Positions 8,524 through 16,667 of a DNA stretch of 64,000 nucleotides are shown here, piece by piece; position 1 is the first letter of the stretch; each line of letters starts with the position of its first letter. Below the pieces are notes generated by a model. It worked only from the letters and a program-made list of their open reading frames with translations, made no database searches and was not told where the DNA came from. The DNA comes from Actinophytocola oryzae. Its GTDB lineage: Bacteria; Actinomycetota; Actinomycetes; Mycobacteriales; Pseudonocardiaceae. The stretch lies in NCBI RefSeq assembly GCF_004364325.1, contig NZ_SOCP01000005.1:186001-250000 (forward strand), given 5' to 3'. Position numbers and translations under genes: made by a program.

Positions 8524-9765
8524 GTGTCCGCTCTCAAACGGTGGGACCTCGTCGCCCGCCTCCGCACCACGGTCGACGCCATCGAGCACATCGTGGGTGG
8601 GCTTGGCACGGCGGTGCTCGCGGTCGCCGCGGTGCTGTGGATGGTGATCGCCGCGGTGACATGCGTCGGCGGCGTCGGGTTCGCCCTCCTGCCGACCATC
8701 CCCCGCGTGATCCGGGCGGTGGCCCAGCGCGAACGCGGCAGGCTGTCGCGGTGGACGCCGGAGATCATCGGGCCGGAGCCGCTGCCCCCGGGGTTCCGTG
8801 CCGCCATCAGGAATCCGACGACCCAGCGGGAGCTGGCCTGGGTCCTGTGTCACGGGACCGCGGGGCTCCTCCTCGGGATGGTCGGGGTCAGCCTCCCCAT
8901 CTACGCGGTGACCGACGGCACCTTCCCGCTCTGGTGGTACGTCCTGCCGCCGGACGAGTCGGCCGACACCCTCGCCATCCTGCCCGTGCACGACCTCGGC
9001 GACGCGCTCCTGGTCAGCCTCATGGGTGTCGGCTGGCTCGTCGTGCTCGTGGCCGCGGAGCCGCTCCTGGCGCGGCTGCAGGCGTGGCCGGGACGCAGGC
9101 TGCTCACCCCCGATCCCGGCACCGACCTCGCGCTGCGGGTCGCGCACCTGACCGCCACCCGCGCCGCGGCACTCGACGCGCACACCACCGAACTGCGCCG
9201 CATCGAGCGGTCGCTGCACGACGGCACGCAGAACCGGCTCGTCGCGGTCAACGTGCTGCTCGGTGCGGCACGCAGGGCGGTCGCCCGCGACCCCGCCGCG
9301 GCGGTCGCCATCCTCGACCGCGCGCAGGACGCCGCGGAGCAGGCCCTCACCGAGCTGCGTGGTGTCGTCCGCACTATCCTTCCGCCGGTGCTGACCGATC
9401 GCACGCTCCCCGACGCGCTCGCCTCGCTGGCCACGACGTGTCCGGTGCCGTGCCGCGTCGACGCGGACGTGCCCGGCCGGTCCGCCGCGTCCGTCGAGGC
9501 GACCGTGTACTTCGCGGTCGCCGAGACCCTCACGAACGTCGCCAAGCACAGCGGTGCGCGGCGGGCCACGGTTGTGTTGCGCCGCAACGAGGACCAGCTG
9601 TGCGTCGCGGTGACCGACGACGGGCGCGGCGGAGCGGACGAGGGCGCCGGTTCGGGTCTTGCCGGCATCCGGCGCCGCGTCGAGGCCCACGACGGCACGT
9701 TCGCGCTGGCGAGCCCCGCCGGCGGACCCACCACCATGACTGCGAGCCTGCCATGCGGATTGTGA
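8524..9765 (+). CDS. Sensor histidine kinase, HisKA_3 (NarL/DesK class)
   Basis: This is a 413-residue membrane kinase. The N-terminal 180 residues contain about four membrane segments and resemble the actinobacterial 'putative sensor' domain. The dimerisation/phosphoacceptor helix carries RIERSLHDGTQNRLVA with the acceptor His232. The ATPase domain follows, with the N-box FAVAETLTNVAKHS and the G-boxes DDGRGG and GSGLAGIRRR. The start is a GTG. It overlaps the response regulator by 13 bases, so the pair is translationally coupled. The signal is unknown; nearby serine hydrolases suggest a cell-envelope cue. Confidence 0.93.
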   Translation: MSALKRWDLVARLRTTVDAIEHIVGGLGTAVLAVAAVLWMVIAAVTCVGGVGFALLPTIPRVIRAVAQRERGRLSRWTPEIIGPEPLPPGFRAAIRNPTTQRELAWVLCHGTAGLLLGMVGVSLPIYAVTDGTFPLWWYVLPPDESADTLAILPVHDLGDALLVSLMGVGWLVVLVAAEPLLARLQAWPGRRLLTPDPGTDLALRVAHLTATRAAALDAHTTELRRIERSLHDGTQNRLVAVNVLLGAARRAVARDPAAAVAILDRAQDAAEQALTELRGVVRTILPPVLTDRTLPDALASLATTCPVPCRVDADVPGRSAASVEATVYFAVAETLTNVAKHSGARRATVVLRRNEDQLCVAVTDDGRGGADEGAGSGLAGIRRRVEAHDGTFALASPAGGPTTMTASLPCGL

Positions 9766-10406
9766 TCGCCGAGGACGACCTGCTCCTGCGTGAGGGGCTC
9801 GCGCTGCTGCTGCGTGCCGAGGAGCAGGACGTCGTTGCCACCACGAGCAACCCGGCCGACTTCCTCGTCGCCGTCGACGAGTACGAGCCCGACGTGGCCA
9901 TCGTGGACGTCCGGATGCCACCGACCCACACGGACGAGGGCATCGTCGCGGCCGTCGAGGCGAGGCGGCGCAGGCCGGGGCTCGCGGTGCTCGTGCTGTC
10001 GGCGTACGTGGAGCAGGCGTTCGCGACCGACCTGTTGGCGACCGGCGGCGCGCGTCTCGGCTACCTGCTGAAGGAACGCGTCGGGCGGGTGGCCGAGTTC
10101 ATGGACGCGCTGGAGCGCGTGGCGAGCGGCGGCACGGCCATCGACCCGGAGGTCGTCGCGCAGCTGCTCGCCAGGAACCGGCCGGACAACCGGCTCTCGC
10201 GGCTCACCCCGCGCGAGCACGAAGTCCTGGCACTGATGGCGGAGGGCCTCGGCAACACGGCGATCTCCGAGCGGCTGTTCGTCACGGAAGGCGCGGTCAG
10301 CAAGCACATCCGCAGCATCTTCGCCAAGCTCGACCTCGCGCCGGACGACCGTGCGGACCGGCGCGTGACCGCAGTGCTGCACTACCTGGAGGGCAGGCGC
10401 GTATAG
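9753..10406 (+). CDS. LuxR/NarL-type response regulator
   Basis: This is a 217-residue protein with a receiver domain (residues 1-120) and a C-terminal LuxR helix-turn-helix. The acidic pocket is IAEDD at the N-terminus, the phosphorylated residue is Asp52 in AIVDVRMPP, and the conserved Lys lies in YLLKERV. The HTH reads LTPREHEVLALMAEG followed by TEGAVSKHIRSIFAKL. Its partner is the overlapping kinase. Likely targets carry the 16-bp inverted repeats on both sides of the pair, one of which overlaps this gene's own stop codon. Confidence 0.94.
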   Translation: MRIVIAEDDLLLREGLALLLRAEEQDVVATTSNPADFLVAVDEYEPDVAIVDVRMPPTHTDEGIVAAVEARRRRPGLAVLVLSAYVEQAFATDLLATGGARLGYLLKERVGRVAEFMDALERVASGGTAIDPEVVAQLLARNRPDNRLSRLTPREHEVLALMAEGLGNTAISERLFVTEGAVSKHIRSIFAKLDLAPDDRADRRVTAVLHYLEGRRV

Positions 10407-10416
10407 CTGGCTGTAC
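10401..10416. promoter_or_regulatory. Candidate response-regulator operator, copy 2
   Basis: GTATAGC and GCTGTAC recur here with spacer TG in place of AG, overlapping the response regulator's stop codon. It is 91 bases upstream of the first serine hydrolase start, a suitable position to control that gene. Confidence 0.65.
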
Positions 10417-10506
10417 CACGTTTCCTCCAGCTCGCCGGATCGATCCCCGAGCGACGCGACGGCAGGCTTTCCCTCAGTTGAAAGGGATGCCGACAAAGGG
10501 GATCGC

Positions 10507-11619
10507 ATGTTTCGCAGGGTTTCTCTCGGCACGGCGGTGATCGCCGCGCTCGCTCTCGCCACGCCGCAGGCCGTCGCCGGGACCAGGCCGAACGCCGTGC
10601 AGCAGGGGCTGGACAACCTGGTCGCCGACCACGACTTCCCGGCCGCCATGGCCTCCGTGCGGGAGCCCGACGGCCGCGACCGCTTCTACTCCGCCGGTGT
10701 CGGCGACGTGGCGACCGGCAGGCCGGTGCCGAAGGACGGCCAGATCCGGATCGCCAGCAGTACCAAGATGTTCACGTCGGCGGTCGTGCTGCAGCTGGTC
10801 GGCGAGGACAGGATCGGCCTCGACGAGCCGATCGAGACGTACCTGCCCGGCCTCGTGCGAGGTGCGGGCATCGACGGCCACGACATCACCGTGCGCCAGG
10901 TGCTCCAGCACACGAGCGGCCTGCCCGAGTACTTCACGCTGGACTACAAGGACATCCAGCACCGCTACGTCGAACCTCGGGAGCTGCTCGACCGTGCCCT
11001 GGCACAGCCCGCGTCGTTCCCGCCTGGCTCGAGCTGGCGTTACAGCAACACGAACTACGTCGTCGCCGGCCTGATCGTGCAACGGGTCACCGGCCGGCCG
11101 GTCGGCGAGGAGATCACGAACCGGGTCGTCAGACCGCTGGGGCTGCGGCACACCTACTGGCCGGGTACCGGTGACCAGACCATCCGGGAGAAGCACGCAC
11201 TCGGCTACTACACGCCGACGTCGCAGGCAGCCGAGCGCGTCGAGTTCACCGAGCTGGACCCGTCGTGGGCCTGGGCCGCGGGGCAGATGATCGCGACTCC
11301 CGGTGACGTCAACGAGTTCCTGGCCGCGCTGCTCGGCGGTGAGGTCCTGAAGCCCGCGCAGCTCGCGGAGATGAAGAAGACCGTCGAGGCGCCCGGCTTC
11401 CCGCCGGACTGGCGGTACGGGCTTGGACTGATGCGTATCTCGCTGAGCTGCGGCGGGGTGGCGTGGGGCCATGGCGGCGACATCGACGGCTACGAGAACC
11501 GCAACGGGATCACCGAGGGCGGCCGGGCCGCCACGGTGGCCGTCACCGCGCTGCCGACCCCCGAGCAGGGTCCCGACATGCTGCCCGACAGGGTGCTCGA
11601 CACCGCACTCTGCCAGTGA
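10507..11619 (+). CDS. Secreted serine hydrolase (beta-lactamase/DD-peptidase family)
   Basis: This is a 370-residue exported protein of the class C beta-lactamase/R61 DD-carboxypeptidase fold. A signal peptide of about 25 residues ends near QAVAG. The catalytic SxxK is S84-S-T-K87 and the second motif is Y179-S-N. The third box is HGG in VAWGHGGDIDGY. The ribosome binding site AAAGGGGA precedes the ATG. A paralogue follows 20 bases downstream, with a common layout and many identical segments, such as GLDEPIETYLPG. The substrate could be peptidoglycan peptides, esters or beta-lactams. Confidence 0.92.
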   Translation: MFRRVSLGTAVIAALALATPQAVAGTRPNAVQQGLDNLVADHDFPAAMASVREPDGRDRFYSAGVGDVATGRPVPKDGQIRIASSTKMFTSAVVLQLVGEDRIGLDEPIETYLPGLVRGAGIDGHDITVRQVLQHTSGLPEYFTLDYKDIQHRYVEPRELLDRALAQPASFPPGSSWRYSNTNYVVAGLIVQRVTGRPVGEEITNRVVRPLGLRHTYWPGTGDQTIREKHALGYYTPTSQAAERVEFTELDPSWAWAAGQMIATPGDVNEFLAALLGGEVLKPAQLAEMKKTVEAPGFPPDWRYGLGLMRISLSCGGVAWGHGGDIDGYENRNGITEGGRAATVAVTALPTPEQGPDMLPDRVLDTALCQ

Positions 11620-11639
11620 CCATCCCGAAAGGACAGACG

Positions 11640-12779
11640 ATGTTGAGGAAGCTCGGGTTGGCCGCGGTAGCGGTGACACTGACCGCGTGCGCGGCGCCCA
11701 CCGAGGAAACCGTTCCGCCGCAACGGGTCGACGCCGTGACGGTCCAGAAGGACACCGTACAGCGGAGTCTCGACGCACTGGTCGGCGAGGACGACTTCCC
11801 CGGTGCACTGGCCGCGGTCCGGAGTGCGAACGGCCGGACCCGGGACTACGTGGCGGGCGTGGGAGACCTCCGGACCGGCGCGCCCGTCCCGCCGAACGGG
11901 TACGTCCGGATCGCGAGCAACACCAAGATGTTCACGGCGACGGTCGTGCTGCAGCTGGTCGGTGAGGGGAAGGTCGGGCTGGACGAGCCGATCGAGACGT
12001 ACCTGCCGGGCGTCGTGCGTGGCGACGGCATCGACGGCCACGACATCAGTGTGCGCCAACTGCTCCAGCACACGAGCGGGCTGCCGGACTACGACGAGAT
12101 CATGCTGACCGACTACCTCGCCGTGCGGCACACGTACTTCGAGCCGAGGCAGATGGTCGACGCGGCACTGACCAGGCCCGCGTTGTCCGCTCCTGGCACG
12201 GGCTGGAGCTACAGCAACACGAACTACGTGCTGGCGGGGTTGATGGTCCAGCAGGTGACGGGCAGGCCGCTTGGCGAGGAGATCACGAGGCGGGTCATCG
12301 AGCCGCTGGGGCTGCGGGAGACGTACTGGCCGGAGGCGCAGACGATCCGAGGCAGGCACCCGCACGGGTACTGGCCGGGCGCCGACGGCAGGCCGGTGGA
12401 CGTGACGGAGATGGACCCGTCGCCGGGCTGGGCCGCGGGACAGCTGGTGGGCACACCGCGTGACCTGAACACGTTCCTGACCGGGCTGCTGGACGGCGAC
12501 CTGCTGGCGCCCGCACAGCTGGCGGAGATGAAGGAGCTGGTGGACGCACCGGACTTCGACACGACCGGCACCGCCCGGTACGGCCTCGGGTTGGCGACGT
12601 TCCAGCTGTCGTGCGGCGGCGTGGCGTGGACCCACGGCGGCAACGCCCCCGGTTACATCACCCGCAACGCGGTGGCGGAGAACGGCCGGGCGGCGACGAT
12701 CGCCGTGACGGGCCCGGCGATGAACCTGCCCGCGGCGGAACACGTCGAGGACGCGCTGGACACCGCGCTCTGTGCGTGA
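11640..12779 (+). CDS. Lipoprotein serine hydrolase, paralogue of the preceding gene
   Basis: This 379-residue protein has the same fold as its upstream neighbour but begins with a lipoprotein signal (VAVTLTAC, likely lipidated Cys16). It is therefore membrane-anchored rather than released. Catalytic motifs are S-N-T-K in RIASNTKM, Y-S-N in WSYSNTNYVLAG and HGG in VAWTHGGNAPGY. The AAAGGACAGACG spacer upstream is a good ribosome binding site. High similarity to the preceding gene indicates tandem duplication. A strong hairpin follows ten bases after the stop. Confidence 0.92.
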   Translation: MLRKLGLAAVAVTLTACAAPTEETVPPQRVDAVTVQKDTVQRSLDALVGEDDFPGALAAVRSANGRTRDYVAGVGDLRTGAPVPPNGYVRIASNTKMFTATVVLQLVGEGKVGLDEPIETYLPGVVRGDGIDGHDISVRQLLQHTSGLPDYDEIMLTDYLAVRHTYFEPRQMVDAALTRPALSAPGTGWSYSNTNYVLAGLMVQQVTGRPLGEEITRRVIEPLGLRETYWPEAQTIRGRHPHGYWPGADGRPVDVTEMDPSPGWAAGQLVGTPRDLNTFLTGLLDGDLLAPAQLAEMKELVDAPDFDTTGTARYGLGLATFQLSCGGVAWTHGGNAPGYITRNAVAENGRAATIAVTGPAMNLPAAEHVEDALDTALCA

Positions 12780-12788
12780 TTCCGTGTC

Positions 12789-12813
12789 CCGGTCCGGCTG
12801 TGCCGGGCCGGGA
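12789..12813 (+). terminator. GC-rich hairpin terminator after the serine hydrolases
   Basis: Two 11-base arms (CCCGGTCCGGC and GCCGGGCCGGG, one G-T wobble) enclose a three-base loop just after the stop at 12779. There is no long U-tract. Confidence 0.65.
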
Positions 12814-12925
12814 TTCGGCGCTGTTGCTTACGAACCGGAAACTTCCACCCCCACTCGGGACCCCTCCCCAGGACGATGGTCGACAATGAGCACCGACCTC
12901 CGCAGGCTTCCCGAGGAAGAGACTC

Positions 12926-15028
12926 ATGGATCATCCACCGCAAGCTGTGCCGGAGCCCGGCCCTGAACCTGGGAAGCCCTCGCAGAAGATCCCGGCGCCA
13001 GGCCAGGAAAAGATCCCGGATGCCAATACGGCACCGGAAGACACCTCTGAAGCGACGGCCGAGCCGACCTCGCACGAGGAAGCAGCGCCCGGGGCCGAGG
13101 CGCCTTCGCACGCAACGGACTCCCGGACCGGTGGGGAAGTAGAACCGCAGCGAGCAGCTCCGGGCACGGACGACCCGAACGCCCCGCAGACAAAAGACTC
13201 CGAGGCCGGTGTCACCACCGAACAGCCGCGCGAGGACTCCGGTCCCGCGCAGGCAACGGATTCCGAGTCGGCGTCGCCATCGCCTGCCGGGGCAAGCCAG
13301 GAAAACAGCTCACAGACCCCAGCCGAACAAGGCACGACGAATACCGAGCAGCTTTCCGAGCCACCCCCCGAACAACCAACTCCGCGTGACCCCGGGAGCC
13401 CGGAACAGCCGACCGAACCAGCACTCGAACAACCTACCCCCAGTGGAAGCGCGAGCCAGGACCAAGCCGCGGAGCCAGCGGCTTCCCCAGACGGGGAGCA
13501 GGTCACCGAGCCTGCGCTCGGACAGCCACAGGCCTCCCAGACCGAGCATGCCCACTACCACTCCGCCTACGCGCAGTTCCCCGCGGCCAACGAGCCCGGC
13601 TTCGAGTTCGAGACCATCCCGCTGAGCAAGCCGAAGCGGCCGGTACCGCCTGCCGACCCCGTGGCTGTGGCCGTCGGGAACGGCTCGCTTCTCGGTGTCG
13701 GCTACTGGCTTCTCGGGCGGCGGGCATTCGCGGTGGTCGCGGCGCTCGTCACGCTGACCTTCGCCATACTCCTGGCCACAGCCGTGCGGGAGTTGTGGCT
13801 CGAGATCGTCGTGGTGGTCTGGTGGGTCGCGGTCATCGCGCACGGGTGGATCCTCGCGAGCCGTGGTGAGCGGCCGACCCAGCCTCGACGACAGCGGCTC
13901 GTCGCCATCGGTGTCACCGCCGTGGTGCTCCTGCTCGTCGGCGGGATGCGGTTCGACGCCGCGCGGATCGACGACGCCGTCGCCGACGCGAGGAACGCGG
14001 GCAACTGCACCACCGCCCTCGACGCGCTCGACGCACGCACCGTCGGCCACCGGATCGCCGACGCGCCGCTGACGGCCAAGGGCGACGACACCGTCCGCGC
14101 CTGCGACCTCCTGCACCAGGCCAACGCGAAACTGGACCGGGCTCTCGACGGCGACACCGTGGCACTGCGGTCCGCCGTCGACAACCTGCACGCCGTCCTC
14201 GACGACCTGCCCGGCCACGAGGTCATGGCGGAGAAGGTCCTCGGCCGCTTCCTGGACCGGCTCCCCACCGACGACGCGTGCGACACCACCGAGATCACCG
14301 ACTGGCTCAGCCGCATCGGCCACGACAAGTCCATCCTCGACCGGGCCGCGGACATCGTGCCGAAGGTGGCACCGCTGGCGATCGTCGAGTGTGGGGACCA
14401 GCTCATGAGCGCCAGCGACTTCACGCTGGCCCGCGAGCACTACCAGCAGCTGCTCGACCGGTACCCGGACGACGACCTGGCTCCCCGCGCCCAGGAAGGC
14501 GTCACCAAGGCCACCCAGGCCATCGAGCTGGCCAACGTCCGCCAGCTCCTGTCCACGACGGTCGGGACCTCGCCCGCCTACTGCACCCGGCCCGCGCCCT
14601 ACAGCGGCGCGACCCCGTACGGCGCGACCCGCCCCAACCGGGCCCTCTTCTACGGCAACGACGAGTACACCAGCCGCCTCCCCGCCGAATGGAAGGCCAC
14701 CGACGCCGCCGACGCGGTGATCATCGTGTGTGCGGGCGCCACCGAGTACGGCCCCGCCGTGGAGACGTGCCCGTACGAGGCCCCGCTCAGCCCGTTCGGC
14801 TACACGGACGTCACGTTCAAGAAGATCTCCATCCCGGTCCGCGTCTTCGAGGTGAAGACCGCCAGGGTGATCGTGGACGTACGTGTCGAGATCGGCGGCG
14901 CCAGCTGCCCGGCGTTCCTCGAGTACCGCACCATCGGCACCGTCGACCTGGGGCCGCCGTCGGAGGTCTACGTCACCCCGTCCGACCCGGACGTCCACGC
15001 GGGCTTCACGTCCCTGGTCAATCCCTAG
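12926..15028 (+). CDS. Pro/Glu-rich membrane protein with extracytoplasmic C-terminal domain
   Basis: This 700-residue protein has three parts. Residues 1-220 are a low-complexity region rich in Pro, Glu, Gln, Ser and Thr, with recurrent EQPTEPALEQPT-like units. Residues 240-310 hold two to three hydrophobic spans. A mostly helical C-terminal region includes TPR-like repeats around LAREHYQQLLDRYPDDDLAP. The start is supported by GAGGAAGAGA just upstream. The tail has Cys pairs typical of an extracytoplasmic domain. I do not recognise a family. The N-terminal part is less GC-rich than its surroundings. It ends with a four-base convergent overlap with the HNH gene. Confidence 0.8.
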   Translation: MDHPPQAVPEPGPEPGKPSQKIPAPGQEKIPDANTAPEDTSEATAEPTSHEEAAPGAEAPSHATDSRTGGEVEPQRAAPGTDDPNAPQTKDSEAGVTTEQPREDSGPAQATDSESASPSPAGASQENSSQTPAEQGTTNTEQLSEPPPEQPTPRDPGSPEQPTEPALEQPTPSGSASQDQAAEPAASPDGEQVTEPALGQPQASQTEHAHYHSAYAQFPAANEPGFEFETIPLSKPKRPVPPADPVAVAVGNGSLLGVGYWLLGRRAFAVVAALVTLTFAILLATAVRELWLEIVVVVWWVAVIAHGWILASRGERPTQPRRQRLVAIGVTAVVLLLVGGMRFDAARIDDAVADARNAGNCTTALDALDARTVGHRIADAPLTAKGDDTVRACDLLHQANAKLDRALDGDTVALRSAVDNLHAVLDDLPGHEVMAEKVLGRFLDRLPTDDACDTTEITDWLSRIGHDKSILDRAADIVPKVAPLAIVECGDQLMSASDFTLAREHYQQLLDRYPDDDLAPRAQEGVTKATQAIELANVRQLLSTTVGTSPAYCTRPAPYSGATPYGATRPNRALFYGNDEYTSRLPAEWKATDAADAVIIVCAGATEYGPAVETCPYEAPLSPFGYTDVTFKKISIPVRVFEVKTARVIVDVRVEIGGASCPAFLEYRTIGTVDLGPPSEVYVTPSDPDVHAGFTSLVNP

Positions 15029-15705
15029 GCCGGGCAGGTCGTGAGGATCTGCGCTATGGCGTCGTGCTCCTGCTGGTCGATCGAGAGGTGGTACTTGGTC
15101 TTCATGTGGATCCAGGAGGCGACGTAGCCGCAGTGGTCCTGGGCGGGGAGCCAGCGCGCGGGGTCGTCGTCGGACTTGCTCCTGTTGCTCGACGCCGTCA
15201 CGGCCACCAGGCCCTCGACGTCGTTCGCGTAGGCGCGGCGTTGTTCCACGGGCCAGTCGCCGGGGCGTTGGCGGCGGCCGTCGACTATCGGGCCGGAGCG
15301 GGCCACCTCGGCGAGGGGGACCACGTGGTCGATGTCCAGGTCGCTCGGGTCGGTCACGGTCACGCCGTCGTACCTGCTCACCCACTGGCCCGCGGTCGGG
15401 GCGCACTTGTCGTTCACCACGACGCCCTGGCCCTGTTGCTGCAGCACGGTTTCCCGGGTCGTGCACTGGCCGGTCCTGGCCCAGTCGGGTAACCAGTCGT
15501 CGCGGTCGTAGTGGGCGCCGGTGTCCTCCGGCGCTACCTGCAGGGCGGCCAGCTGCTGGCCGAGGGCACCCGCGCCGGGGACGGGCGCACCCGGCTGCGC
15601 CGGCGGTGCCGGTGGGGGCTGGGTGGCGGTCGTCGCCGACTGGAGGGCTTCGCAGCCGGTCGTCAGGAGCGCGAGCAACAGCAGGGGCACGGCACGGCGG
15701 ATCAT
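15025..15705 (-). CDS. Secreted HNH-type nuclease lipoprotein (DUF1524-like)
   Basis: This 226-residue exported protein has a lipobox at LLTTGC. The nuclease core is DIDHVVPLAEV, followed by NDVEGLVAVTASSNRSKSDD and a closing DHCGYVASWIHMK. This His/Asn/Lys arrangement is characteristic of the HNH proteins found widely in actinomycetes. I chose the ATG at 15705 because it gives a standard signal peptide; a GTG at 15723 would add six residues. Its role, such as nutrient scavenging from extracellular DNA, is inferred from family. Confidence 0.85.
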   Translation of the reverse strand: MIRRAVPLLLLALLTTGCEALQSATTATQPPPAPPAQPGAPVPGAGALGQQLAALQVAPEDTGAHYDRDDWLPDWARTGQCTTRETVLQQQGQGVVVNDKCAPTAGQWVSRYDGVTVTDPSDLDIDHVVPLAEVARSGPIVDGRRQRPGDWPVEQRRAYANDVEGLVAVTASSNRSKSDDDPARWLPAQDHCGYVASWIHMKTKYHLSIDQQEHDAIAQILTTCPA

Positions 15706-15757
15706 CAGGAAATCATTGCTCACCGGGCAAGTTGTGTCGATCTCCTTGTGTCGTGGG

Positions 15758-16567
15758 CTACTTTCTGGCCACCCCCGCGAAGGACAGCTCGTTCATCTCC
15801 GGGTCGTCGGCGATGTCGCCGACGCCACCCGGGCGCCACGTGCCCGTCGGCACGAGCCCCGGCTGGAGCAGCTCCAGGTCGCCGAACAGGGTCGCGATCT
15901 CCGCCCTGGCGCGGGGGAAGACCTGGCCCGCGCCACGGTTCTCGCGGACGATGCCGGCCACGGCGTCGATCTTGTGCGCCTGCATGTCGTCCGTCATGTG
16001 GGTGATCGCCAGGCAGCTGCCGGGCGCCAGCACCTCGCGGTACCTCGCCACCAGCGCCGCCGGGTCGTCCTCGTCGGCGACCCAGTGCAGCACCAGCAGG
16101 AACAGCAGGCCCACCGGCTCGTCGAAGTCGAGCAGGCGGCGGGTGACGGGGTCGTCGACGACGCTCGACGGGTCCCGCATGTCCGCCTCCACCACGGCGG
16201 CGTGCTCCGCGTCGGCCAGCATCAGCTCGCTGTGCGCGACGGCGATCGGGTCCCTGTCCACGTACACCACCCGGCAGGACGGGTCCACCTGGTGCGCGAT
16301 CTCGTGCACGTTACCGACAGTGGGTATGCCGGAGCCGATGTCGAGGAACTGGCGGACGCCCTGGCCGATCATGAAACGCACCGCCCTCGCCAGGAAGGCA
16401 CGGTTCAGCCTCGCCGCGGCCCTGATTCCCGGCACCGCGCGTTCGACCTGGTCAGCCATGGCGCGGTCGGCCGCGAAGTTGTGGCTCCCACCGAGCAGGT
16501 AGTCATATGTCCGCGCACCACTCGGCGCGGAAGTGTCGACGATTGCCGGTACCCAATCCACCCGCAC
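15758..16567 (-). CDS. SAM-dependent methyltransferase, DUF574 family (PF04672)
   Basis: This 269-residue protein starts with the family hallmark SGARTYDYLLGGSHNFAADR. The SAM site is FLDIGSGIPTVGN, with VVYVDRDPIAVAHSE after it. These proteins are abundant in actinomycetes and mostly uncharacterised. It is divergent from a P450 gene across a 100-bp region with a 16-bp palindrome. No substrate can be assigned. Confidence 0.92.
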   Translation of the reverse strand: MRVDWVPAIVDTSAPSGARTYDYLLGGSHNFAADRAMADQVERAVPGIRAAARLNRAFLARAVRFMIGQGVRQFLDIGSGIPTVGNVHEIAHQVDPSCRVVYVDRDPIAVAHSELMLADAEHAAVVEADMRDPSSVVDDPVTRRLLDFDEPVGLLFLLVLHWVADEDDPAALVARYREVLAPGSCLAITHMTDDMQAHKIDAVAGIVRENRGAGQVFPRARAEIATLFGDLELLQPGLVPTGTWRPGGVGDIADDPEMNELSFAGVARK

Positions 16568-16592
16568 ACCCTAATTCGCCTCGAGGGAAATC

Positions 16593-16608
16593 GCACCCGA
16601 TCGGGTGC
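16593..16608. promoter_or_regulatory. 16-bp perfect palindrome between methyltransferase and P450
   Basis: GCACCCGATCGGGTGC is perfectly self-complementary. It sits in the divergent intergenic region, 25 bases from the methyltransferase start and 60 bases from the P450 start. It could be an operator or a short hairpin; no adjacent regulator gene is present. Confidence 0.4.
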
Positions 16609-16667
16609 TTTTGGAGCAACATGGGTTAGTCCTACTGTAATCCGTCCCTCGGTGCGAGGAGTCTGTG

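Noticed and set aside
8101..9921. A 606-residue minus-strand frame over the histidine kinase
   Set aside because: It is antisense to clear kinase motifs and lacks any domain. Only the 58-residue frame at 8220-8396 in another frame looks real.
12926..13600. A possible surface adhesin from the Pro-rich repeats
   Set aside because: The repeats precede the membrane spans and there is no signal peptide, so this part is probably cytoplasmic.
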